Of a stretch of DNA of 5,227 nt, positions 1-4,430 are shown in pieces. The position numbers were made by a program, and so were the translations under genes. The DNA lies in contig JAAZMG010000100.1 in NCBI GenBank assembly GCA_012798935.1, positions 1-5,227 on the forward strand. The letters are read 5' to 3'. This DNA comes from Tissierellia bacterium. Its GTDB lineage: Bacteria; Bacillota; Clostridia; Tissierellales; Tepidimicrobiaceae. A model generated the notes under the pieces. That model worked only from the letters and a program-made list of their open reading frames with translations. It was not told where the DNA came from and made no database searches. Positions within the stretch are counted from its first letter, which is position 1. Every line of letters starts with the position of its first letter.

Positions 1-295
1 AAAGATGTTTGCCAATATGACTCCAAGAAATATAGAAGAGCTTCCCTTATCCAAGATGAACTTTGCAGGCATAGGGAAAAAGATGTTAACAGAAATGATG
101 GAAGAAACTGACACCCCTACTCTAAGTGATTTTCTAAATGGAGCTATTAACAAAGGGGTAACTATGCAGGCCTGCAAGCTTTCTTGCGAGGTTATGGGAT
201 TTAATGAAGAAGAGCTCATTAAAGAAGTAAAGATAGTTACAGCTGAAGAATATTTAAAAGATGCAATGGAATCAAATATTCAGTTATTTATTTGA
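1..295 (+). CDS. DsrE/DsrF-like family protein, C-terminal part (5' end outside window)
   Basis: The reading frame is open to the left edge and ends at TGA 293-295, leaving about 97 visible codons. The family is usually about 150-170 residues, so roughly the C-terminal 60% is present. The ATG at base 5 is probably internal, since no ribosome binding site can be seen and the N-terminal beta-alpha unit is missing. Recognition rests on the family-like stretch EELPLSKMNFAGIGKKM, the ACKLSCEVMGF segment holding two cysteines (residues 57 and 61 counted from the ATG at base 5), and the end SNIQLFI, which resembles the usual SNINLFI-type terminus. Family members are small, probably cytoplasmic proteins related to the DsrE/TusD sulfur-relay fold. 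Many in Firmicutes have no proven role, and one of the cysteines could carry persulfide sulfur (inference). It converges on the ABC operon and shows no functional link to it. Confidence 0.72.
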   Translation, partial: KMFANMTPRNIEELPLSKMNFAGIGKKMLTEMMEETDTPTLSDFLNGAINKGVTMQACKLSCEVMGFNEEELIKEVKIVTAEEYLKDAMESNIQLFI

Positions 296-298
296 TTA

Positions 299-325
299 TT
301 TAGGGAGACCTTTGGCCTTCCTAAA
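299..325. terminator. Weak hairpin between convergent genes
   Basis: Bases 299-310 can pair with 314-325 around a TTT loop. Outer TTTAGG pairs with CCTAAA, and the inner part contains one G.T wobble and one A/C mismatch. The 3' arm covers the stop codon (TAG, 323-321) of the leftward permease gene. Neither side has a T-run directly after the stem: a T7 stretch on the + strand starts only at 344. It is therefore a candidate terminator by position between two convergent genes, not a textbook intrinsic terminator. Confidence 0.4.
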
Positions 326-980
326 ATTCCTTCCCCATATATATTTTTTTAGATATTTGTAGGGATACATAAAACATCATTAAAGAAAATATGAACAAAT
401 ATAGATTTATTTTATTTATGTCTATACTTAGTATTTTTTCTAAATATCCTATCTCCTCTAGTTTTTTAAATGATTTGCCTATAATGGCTGGCCCTACTGT
501 CATCAATATCCATAGTATGGTATTAAAACTTCTTAATCCTTCTCCAAGCTTAAAATAAAATGGATAGTATATAGAATAAAATATTAAGGATATATTTGCA
601 GCAAAAATGGCATTCCAGATATTCGCACTTCTACCATTAGTTATTATTCCTATTTTTAAAATGATATTTGTAAATATTAATACAGCACTACAAGCTATTA
701 TTATATAGATTATAAGGCTTATATATTTCCCTCTCACAATATCCTTTCTATCAATTGGAAAACTATTGAGTATTATTTCACTTTTGTATTTATCATCATA
801 TCCATTTGTATAAATCACCGAAATAAATATTAATATAACCATTCCTAAAACATATAAAATATTTGCCACTGGGTGATCTGGCATTGTAAGTCCCATAGTA
901 GCAATAAATAAAGCATAAATTACTGCGAATATATTTATTTTCTTTGATAGTTTTAAATCTTTTTTTACTAAATTAAGCAT
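321..980 (-). CDS. ABC-2 type transporter permease (second membrane subunit of the operon)
   Basis: A 219-residue integral membrane protein of the small ABC-2 permease type (resembling Pfam ABC2_membrane_5). Six hydrophobic segments can be seen at about residues 15-32, 39-58, 85-109, 122-143, 152-168 and 190-210. Between segments 2 and 3 lies the charged, probably cytoplasmic, stretch ending in LNSFPIDRKDIVRGKY (71-86), a hallmark of this family that matches SSLPISRKEVVFYKY in the neighbouring permease. The N-terminus MLNLVKKDLKL is the short amphipathic lead-in usual for these proteins. The ATG at 980 follows a GGGGTGG ribosome binding site in the 12-nt gap after the upstream gene. It is the last gene of the operon. 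It would pair with the other permease and the ATPase to form the transporter. The substrate and direction are unknown; export or extraction of a membrane-active compound is an inference from related YtrBC/BcrAB-like systems. Confidence 0.82.
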   Translation of the reverse strand: MLNLVKKDLKLSKKINIFAVIYALFIATMGLTMPDHPVANILYVLGMVILIFISVIYTNGYDDKYKSEIILNSFPIDRKDIVRGKYISLIIYIIIACSAVLIFTNIILKIGIITNGRSANIWNAIFAANISLIFYSIYYPFYFKLGEGLRSFNTILWILMTVGPAIIGKSFKKLEEIGYLEKILSIDINKINLYLFIFSLMMFYVSLQISKKIYMGKEF

Positions 981-992
981 TTTGCCACCCCT

Positions 993-1625
993 TTATAGAT
1001 CCCTGTTTTCATAAAGTTTCATAGATAATAGTAAAGAAACTATATACATTCCAATAGCCAAAAATACTATATTTTTCCCTTGTAAAAACCCTAGATATTT
1101 TACAAAGGATTTTTCCCCTACTACAGACATATTTGTTGCTCCAATAAAAAAAGTTATAAATACCACCATATGAACTATTTGTGCGATCTTAGGTTCAAAT
1201 CTAAAATATGCAGGAAAAACTATAGATGTAAAAATCATTACTATTGGAATAGCTTTGATTATCATTTCTACATTAAAATAATCCACAGATTTTATTTTTA
1301 AAGCATTGATTATCCACAAATAAATCCCAGCATACACAATAGTTATAGCAAAATAAAAAAATGTTGATAAATATTTATAAAAAACCACTTCTTTTCTACT
1401 AATAGGCAAGGAACTCATAATATACCTAGTTCTTCCACTAATATCATAAGCAAAAGGTGTTATGGATAAAAGATAAGTATATGCTACTAATATTACAAAA
1501 TACATAAATTTTGAATCATAGGATTCTACAATAAATAGTAAAAAAGGTATATAAAATATTAAGAAAAATCTCTCTCGCTTATTGGAGAACAAAATAATTA
1601 AATCCCTCTTTATAATCCCTAACAT
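993..1625 (-). CDS. ABC-2 type transporter permease (first membrane subunit of the operon)
   Basis: A 210-residue membrane protein and a paralogue of the next gene in the operon. Hydrophobic segments lie at about residues 19-35, 39-57, 86-108, 122-141, 147-166 and 185-203, giving six likely helices. The family signature is the cytoplasmic loop with DISGRTRYIMSSLPISRKEV (61-80), followed directly by helix 3. Another shared feature is FPAYFRFEP (137-145), which parallels YYPFYFKLGEG in the downstream permease. The ATG at 1625 is preceded by GAGGAGGT with 7 nt between GGAGG and ATG; this site overlaps the end of the ATPase gene, only 4 nt separate the two reading frames, and translation is probably coupled. 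Two similar but diverged half-size permeases suggest a heterodimeric channel driven by the single ATPase (inference). No periplasmic or extracellular binding protein is encoded nearby. Confidence 0.82.
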   Translation of the reverse strand: MLGIIKRDLIILFSNKRERFFLIFYIPFLLFIVESYDSKFMYFVILVAYTYLLSITPFAYDISGRTRYIMSSLPISRKEVVFYKYLSTFFYFAITIVYAGIYLWIINALKIKSVDYFNVEMIIKAIPIVMIFTSIVFPAYFRFEPKIAQIVHMVVFITFFIGATNMSVVGEKSFVKYLGFLQGKNIVFLAIGMYIVSLLLSMKLYENRDL

Positions 1626-1629
1626 ATTC

Positions 1630-2487
1630 TTACCTCCTCACACTGTAAACCATTATATCTTCTAAGGTTGCTTTTTCTATCAATACTTTATCACCAAAAA
1701 TTCTTTTAACATTGTCTAAATTATCCGTTAATCCTTCAAATCCAACTTTAGTTTCTCTAAGTCCTATAAATTCTTTTCTTGTTTCCCTGTCTAAAAGGTC
1801 TGTTCCACCTTTAACTAAAGCATAGTTTTCCAACACTTCATCTTTAGGTTTAGAAAATACTACTTTTCCTTCATTTATAAAGGTTATATAATCTGCTATT
1901 TTTTCTAAGTCGGTAGTTATATGGGTAGAGAAAAATATACTTTTACTGTCGTCTTGTATTACATTGTATAAAATATCTAATATCTCTCTTCTAAACACTG
2001 GATCCAATCCTGATGTAGGTTCATCCATTATAATAAGATCTGCGTGATGAGATAAGGCTACAGCCAAGGAAAATTTCATCTTCATCCCTTTGGATAGGGT
2101 TTTAATCTTTGCCTTTGGATTTAAATCAAATTCATGAATATAATAGTTAAATTGATGTTCATCCCATTTTGAATAGAAAGAGGCTACTATATCTTTCATC
2201 TGTTTGATAGTCAAATCCTCATAATAATAATTCTCATCATATACAAAGCCTATTCTGTCCTTAATTTCCTTTTCATATTTTATATGGTCCTTACCGAATA
2301 CTTTTATTTCTCCACCATTCTTTTTAATTAAATTCATTATTAGCTTTATGGTAGTAGATTTTCCTGCACCATTAGGTCCAATAAATCCCATAATATAGCC
2401 AGGCTCTAATTTAAAACTAATATTATCCAATGTAAAATTTTTAAATTCTTTTCTTAAACTGTTGACCTCCAAAACGTAATCCATCAT
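1630..2487 (-). CDS. ABC transporter ATP-binding protein, YtrB/BcrA-like
   Basis: The ATPase subunit that powers the two downstream permeases at the inner face of the membrane. All core motifs but one are canonical, numbering from the first ATG: Walker A GPNGAGKS (37-44), signature LSKGMKMK (131-138), Walker B LIIMDEP (151-157) with catalytic E156, D-loop GLD (160-162) and switch histidine H189 in FSTHIT. The Q-loop position reads GFVYDENYYYEDLT (80-93), with Asp/Glu where most families have Gln; this form is, from memory, common in YtrB-like proteins. A C-terminal extension of about 75 residues after GKVVF (208-212) is typical of this subfamily, giving 285 residues in total. Two adjacent ATGs (2487 and 2484) follow GAGGAGGT. 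GGAGG to ATG spacing is 4 nt for the first and 7 nt for the second, so the second may be used. The first ATG overlaps the GntR stop as TAATG, implying translational coupling. Confidence 0.9.
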   Translation of the reverse strand: MMDYVLEVNSLRKEFKNFTLDNISFKLEPGYIMGFIGPNGAGKSTTIKLIMNLIKKNGGEIKVFGKDHIKYEKEIKDRIGFVYDENYYYEDLTIKQMKDIVASFYSKWDEHQFNYYIHEFDLNPKAKIKTLSKGMKMKFSLAVALSHHADLIIMDEPTSGLDPVFRREILDILYNVIQDDSKSIFFSTHITTDLEKIADYITFINEGKVVFSKPKDEVLENYALVKGGTDLLDRETRKEFIGLRETKVGFEGLTDNLDNVKRIFGDKVLIEKATLEDIMVYSVRR

Positions 2488-2861
2488 TATACCTCCTCAA
2501 ATAAAATCCTTAACATTTCTTCTACTTCTTTATAGTTTAACCCTAATAATTTGCTTTCTTCTACTACCTCAAATAATTTCTCTTCAATTACTTTTAACTT
2601 TTTCTCTCTCATAAGCTCCTTATTCTGCCCTGCTACATAAGAGCCTTTGCCCTGTACCGTCTCTATAAAACCTTCTTTTTCTAATTCATCATAAGCCCTT
2701 TTAGTAGTAATGACAGATATCTGAAGATCCTTTGCTAATCCCCTAATAGAAGGCAGTAAATCCCCTTCATTTAATTTACCTTTTAAAATCATTCCTTTTA
2801 TTTGGCTAGATATCTGTTCATATATAGGCTCACTTGAGGAATTAGATACTATAATTCTCAT
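2487..2861 (-). CDS. GntR-family transcriptional regulator, YtrA subfamily
   Basis: A short (124-residue) DNA-binding repressor that probably controls its own operon. The GntR winged helix occupies about residues 12-77: PIYEQISSQIKGMI starts it, GDLLPSIRGLAKDLQIS carries the first recognition elements, TTKRAYDELEKEGFI the recognition helix region, and QGKGSYVA (70-77) closes the wing. The remaining 47 or so residues are charged and helical, as in YtrA-type members, which have only a small dimerisation tail and no large effector-binding domain. The chosen ATG at 2861 has AGGGGGA (2873-2867) six nt upstream. The frame remains open to a TTG at 2957, but that codon is part of the -35 hexamer and lies upstream of the predicted transcript start, so the extra 32 residues are not real. 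It is the first gene of the operon and overlaps the ATPase gene by 1 nt. The inducer is unknown; in B. subtilis the related system responds to cell-wall-active antibiotics. Confidence 0.9.
   Translation of the reverse strand: MRIIVSNSSSEPIYEQISSQIKGMILKGKLNEGDLLPSIRGLAKDLQISVITTKRAYDELEKEGFIETVQGKGSYVAGQNKELMREKKLKVIEEKLFEVVEESKLLGLNYKEVEEMLRILFEEV
2491..2498 (-). promoter_or_regulatory. Ribosome binding site of the ABC ATPase gene, inside the GntR gene end
   Basis: GAGGAGGT on the - strand lies within the last codons of the regulator gene (its FEEV end) and precedes tandem ATGs. Its distance favours the second ATG (7 nt) over the first (4 nt). A ribosome ending the regulator would stop on top of this site, which supports coupled translation. 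Confidence 0.7.
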
Positions 2862-2901
2862 AGCGATCCCCCTAATTTTAATGTTTATAGTGTTCGTTGT
2901 G

Positions 2902-2916
2902 TATATACTGTTTATA
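2902..2916. promoter_or_regulatory. Candidate GntR/YtrA operator 2 (imperfect palindrome)
   Basis: TATATACTGTTTATA is a 7-1-7 palindrome with one mismatch, centred at 2909. It matches the perfect copy centred at 2929, exactly 20 bp (two helical turns) away. It falls just downstream of the predicted start of the leftward transcript, where a bound repressor would block elongation or initiation. The outer halves of the two copies also form a longer inverted repeat (2902-2910 with 2928-2936). Confidence 0.6.
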
Positions 2917-2921
2917 TTGTT

Positions 2922-2936
2922 TATATACAGTATATA
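2922..2936. promoter_or_regulatory. Candidate GntR/YtrA operator 1 (perfect palindrome over the -10)
   Basis: TATATACAGTATATA is a perfect 7-1-7 palindrome centred at 2929. It contains the -10 hexamer (2934-2929) and reaches the predicted transcript start near 2922. A dimeric repressor here would occlude RNA polymerase, so autoregulation by the adjacent GntR protein is the simplest reading. Assignment to this regulator is inferred from position and symmetry. Confidence 0.7.
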
Positions 2937-2957
2937 TTCTACTGTTTTTTTTGTCAA
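2929..2957 (-). promoter_or_regulatory. SigA-type promoter of the GntR/ABC operon
   Basis: On the - strand TTGACA (2957-2952) is followed by a 17-nt spacer and TATACT (2934-2929), close to consensus. The DNA just upstream (2958-2980) is almost pure A/T and could act as an UP element. Transcription should begin near 2922, giving a leader of about 60 nt before the ATG at 2861. The -10 lies inside the perfect palindrome. Confidence 0.8.
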
Positions 2958-2996
2958 TAATTTTTTAAATATAATTTAAACCTATCTAAATTACAA

Positions 2997-3027
2997 TCGT
3001 AAACTTATTTAATATTATAGTTGACAT
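2997..3027. promoter_or_regulatory. Candidate BirA box 1
   Basis: TCGTAAAC (2997-3004), a 15-bp spacer, then GTTGACAT (3020-3027). This resembles the Firmicute BirA signal TTGTNAAC-N14-16-GTTNACAA, with the left half 7/8 to TTGTAAAC and the right half 6/8 to GTTAACAA. The right half includes the -35 hexamer of the bioY promoter, a sensible place for repression. It is weaker than box 2, and the match was judged by eye. Confidence 0.5.
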
Positions 3028-3049
3028 TCATAACAAAATCTATTAAAAT
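3021..3049 (+). promoter_or_regulatory. SigA-type promoter of bioY
   Basis: TTGACA (3021-3026), 17-nt spacer, TAAAAT (3044-3049). The predicted transcript start is near 3056, about 42 nt before the bioY ATG. The -35 overlaps the right half of candidate BirA box 1 and the start site lies in box 2. Confidence 0.75.
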
Positions 3050-3053
3050 TCTA

Positions 3054-3084
3054 TTGTCGACCTGATTTTAGTTTTAGTTAACAT
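3054..3084. promoter_or_regulatory. Candidate BirA box 2 (biotin operator)
   Basis: TTGTCGAC (3054-3061), a 15-bp spacer, then GTTAACAT (3077-3084). The invariant parts TGT..AC and GT..ACA of the Firmicute BirA signal are all kept; only the inner bases of the left half (CG) depart from TTGTTAAC. It covers the predicted transcript start and ends 2 nt before the bioY ribosome binding site. With a BirA gene 1.3 kb away and bioY directly downstream, repression by biotinyl-AMP-loaded BirA is the likely control. Confidence 0.65.
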
Positions 3085-3097
3085 ATGGAGGGATTTT

Positions 3098-3652
3098 ATG
3101 AAGATAACTACAAAAGAAATGATTTTAATTTCTTTATTTACAGCATTGACAGCAATAGGAGCCTTTTTAAGTATACCTTTAGGGGATGTGCCTATTACAC
3201 TGCAAAGTATGTTTACCATATTAGCCGGACTTTTACTTGGACCTAAATTAGGTGCTCTTTCTCAGATTGTTTATGTATTATTAGGTCTTTCTGGGATGAG
3301 AATATTTGCTGGGTTTTCTGGTGGGCCTCAGTGTATATTTAAACCTAGTTTTGGATTTTTAATTGGATTTATATTTGCAGCCTATGTGGTAGGAAAAATC
3401 TCTCATGGTGGAAAATCCATAGGTTTTAAAAGAATATTTTTAGCTACTTTAGCAGGGACTTTTGTTATATATTTATTTGGACTTCCCTATATGTATATAA
3501 TACTAAATAATGTAATGGGTAAAGCTGTTCCTATGTCTACAGCTATAAAAACTGGCTGTTTAATATTTTTACCAGGGGATATGCTAAAAGCTATATTATC
3601 TTCTTTAGTAGCATCAAGGGTAGTTACTAAAATAAACATAGTTAACCCATAA
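3098..3652 (+). CDS. bioY: Biotin transporter BioY (ECF S component)
   Basis: The membrane substrate-binding subunit that captures biotin for uptake, working alone or with a shared ECF module (EcfA1/A2/T) encoded elsewhere; no such module is seen here. The 184 residues match the usual BioY length. Six hydrophobic helices are expected, and the family motifs are in order: PITLQ (32-36), GLLLGPKLGALSQIVYVLLG (44-63), FAGFSGG (70-76), PSFGFLIGF (83-91), GLPYMYIIL (128-136) and PGDMLK (159-164). The last holds Asp161 and Lys164, which correspond to biotin-contacting residues known from the Lactococcus BioY structure. The ATG at 3098 follows GGAGGG at 3087-3092, five nt away. It is the first gene rightward from the divergent region and has its own promoter with two candidate BirA boxes, so it should be on when biotin is scarce. 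nnrE begins 56 nt downstream with no clear terminator between them. Confidence 0.93.
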   Translation: MKITTKEMILISLFTALTAIGAFLSIPLGDVPITLQSMFTILAGLLLGPKLGALSQIVYVLLGLSGMRIFAGFSGGPQCIFKPSFGFLIGFIFAAYVVGKISHGGKSIGFKRIFLATLAGTFVIYLFGLPYMYIILNNVMGKAVPMSTAIKTGCLIFLPGDMLKAILSSLVASRVVTKINIVNP

Positions 3653-3676
3653 TTATAAGCTATAAGCCTTCTTTTT

Positions 3677-3685
3677 TGGTATAAT
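3677..3685 (+). promoter_or_regulatory. Extended -10 promoter before nnrE
   Basis: TGGTATAAT in the 56-nt gap between bioY and nnrE is a perfect extended -10 element (TGnTATAAT). No good -35 is found 16-18 nt upstream, which extended -10 promoters tolerate. The start would be near 3692, leaving a leader of under 20 nt that contains the ribosome binding site. nnrE may therefore be expressed independently of biotin control while also receiving bioY read-through. Confidence 0.55.
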
Positions 3686-3692
3686 ACTCATT

Positions 3693-3700
3693 AAAGGAGG
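3693..3700 (+). promoter_or_regulatory. Ribosome binding site fixing the nnrE start at 3709
   Basis: AAAGGAGG with 8 nt between GGAGG and the ATG at 3709. The in-frame GTG at 3700 uses the last G of this site and cannot be the start, so the protein begins MITVTGDEM. Confidence 0.85.
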
Positions 3701-3708
3701 TGTTTTTT

Positions 3709-4392
3709 ATGATTACTGTTACAGGAGATGAAATGAAAGCAATAGATAATTACTGCATAAAAGAATTAGGTATTCCTGGAATTGTTCTTATGGAAAATGC
3801 AGCTTTAAAGGTTATAAAAAACATTGATTTAAATAATTATAATTCATTTACAATTCTTTGCGGAGTTGGTAATAACGGAGGAGACGGCTTAGCAGTCGGT
3901 AGACATTTAATTGTAAATGACAAGGATGTCCATATATATATTGTAGGTAATATTGAAAAAGGAAGTCAGGATTTTCTTGTAAACTACAATATACTTAAAA
4001 ACATGGAAATAGATTTAAAACATATTAGTACTATAGAGGATTTAGAGCCATTAGAAAATTCAATATTAAAATCAGATATGGTTATCGACTCCATCTTCGG
4101 AACTGGTCTTACAAGGGATATAGAAGGTATATATAAAGATATTATTCTATCTATAAATGATAATAGCAAATATGTATTATCCATTGATATACCTTCTGGT
4201 ATGGATTCAGATACAGGGAAAATTTTTGGAGTCTCTATAAAAGCTAATAATACTATTACCTTTCAACTTCTAAAAAATGGATTAGCCCATAATAAAAATT
4301 ATACAGGAAAGGTAATAGTAGAACCTATAGGTATGCCAAAGATAGCAATAGATTCTATAGTAGGCAAAAAATTTGAAAACCAACAGATATAG
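3709..4392 (+). CDS. nnrE: NAD(P)H-hydrate epimerase, stand-alone YjeF_N domain
   Basis: A metabolite-repair enzyme that interconverts the R and S epimers of hydrated NAD(P)H (NAD(P)HX), so that the S-specific NnrD dehydratase can restore NAD(P)H. The 227 residues form one YjeF_N domain: start motif TGDEMKAID (5-13), ENA (29-31), substrate loop GNNGGDG (54-60), VIDSIFGTGL (125-134), SIDIPSGMDSDTG (157-169) and the C-terminal TGKVIVEPIGMPK. By comparison with the family, N56, D127 and S162 should bind the K+ ion, and the 55-59 loop, 131-137 and D159 the substrate, so the active site looks intact. In most bacteria, including many Firmicutes, this domain is fused to the kinase-like dehydratase in a protein of about 500 residues. 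Here the frame stops right after the epimerase and the next gene is convergent birA. The last residues, KKFENQQI, are encoded by the left arm of the terminator. Confidence 0.9.
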   Translation: MITVTGDEMKAIDNYCIKELGIPGIVLMENAALKVIKNIDLNNYNSFTILCGVGNNGGDGLAVGRHLIVNDKDVHIYIVGNIEKGSQDFLVNYNILKNMEIDLKHISTIEDLEPLENSILKSDMVIDSIFGTGLTRDIEGIYKDIILSINDNSKYVLSIDIPSGMDSDTGKIFGVSIKANNTITFQLLKNGLAHNKNYTGKVIVEPIGMPKIAIDSIVGKKFENQQI

Positions 4393-4418
4393 ATAATATC
4401 TGTTGGTTTTCAAATTTT
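4368..4418. terminator. Bidirectional intrinsic terminator, 23-bp perfect stem
   Basis: Bases 4368-4390 are perfectly complementary to 4396-4418 around a 5-nt loop (AGATA). The stem has a central G/C-containing part (GAAAACCAACAG with its complement) flanked by A/T pairs. On the + strand the 3' arm ends in AAATTTT. On the - strand the stem ends in a run of six T (4371-4366). It can therefore stop both nnrE and the convergent birA. The left arm includes the last codons and the first base of the stop codon of nnrE. Confidence 0.85.
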
Positions 4419-4430
4419 AGTAGTGATTTT

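Noticed and set aside
2882..2896. A third GntR operator in phase (centre 2889) with the two strong ones
   Set aside because: Only the left half (TTTATA) resembles the others; the right half (GTGTTCG) breaks the palindrome.
2862..2957. N-terminal extension of the GntR reading frame by 32 residues to a TTG at 2957
   Set aside because: The TTG is part of the -35 hexamer and the extension covers the promoter and operators. The ATG at 2861 has a good ribosome binding site and begins at the usual place for the family.
3654..3667. Perfect tandem direct repeat TATAAGC-TATAAGC after the bioY stop
   Set aside because: Two 7-bp copies in AT-rich DNA are easily chance. They form no stable hairpin and do not make a terminator with the following T-run.
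3984..4184. 66-codon open frame on the - strand inside nnrE
   Set aside because: It lies entirely within a well-supported gene on the other strand, has no ribosome binding site that I can see, and resembles no known protein.
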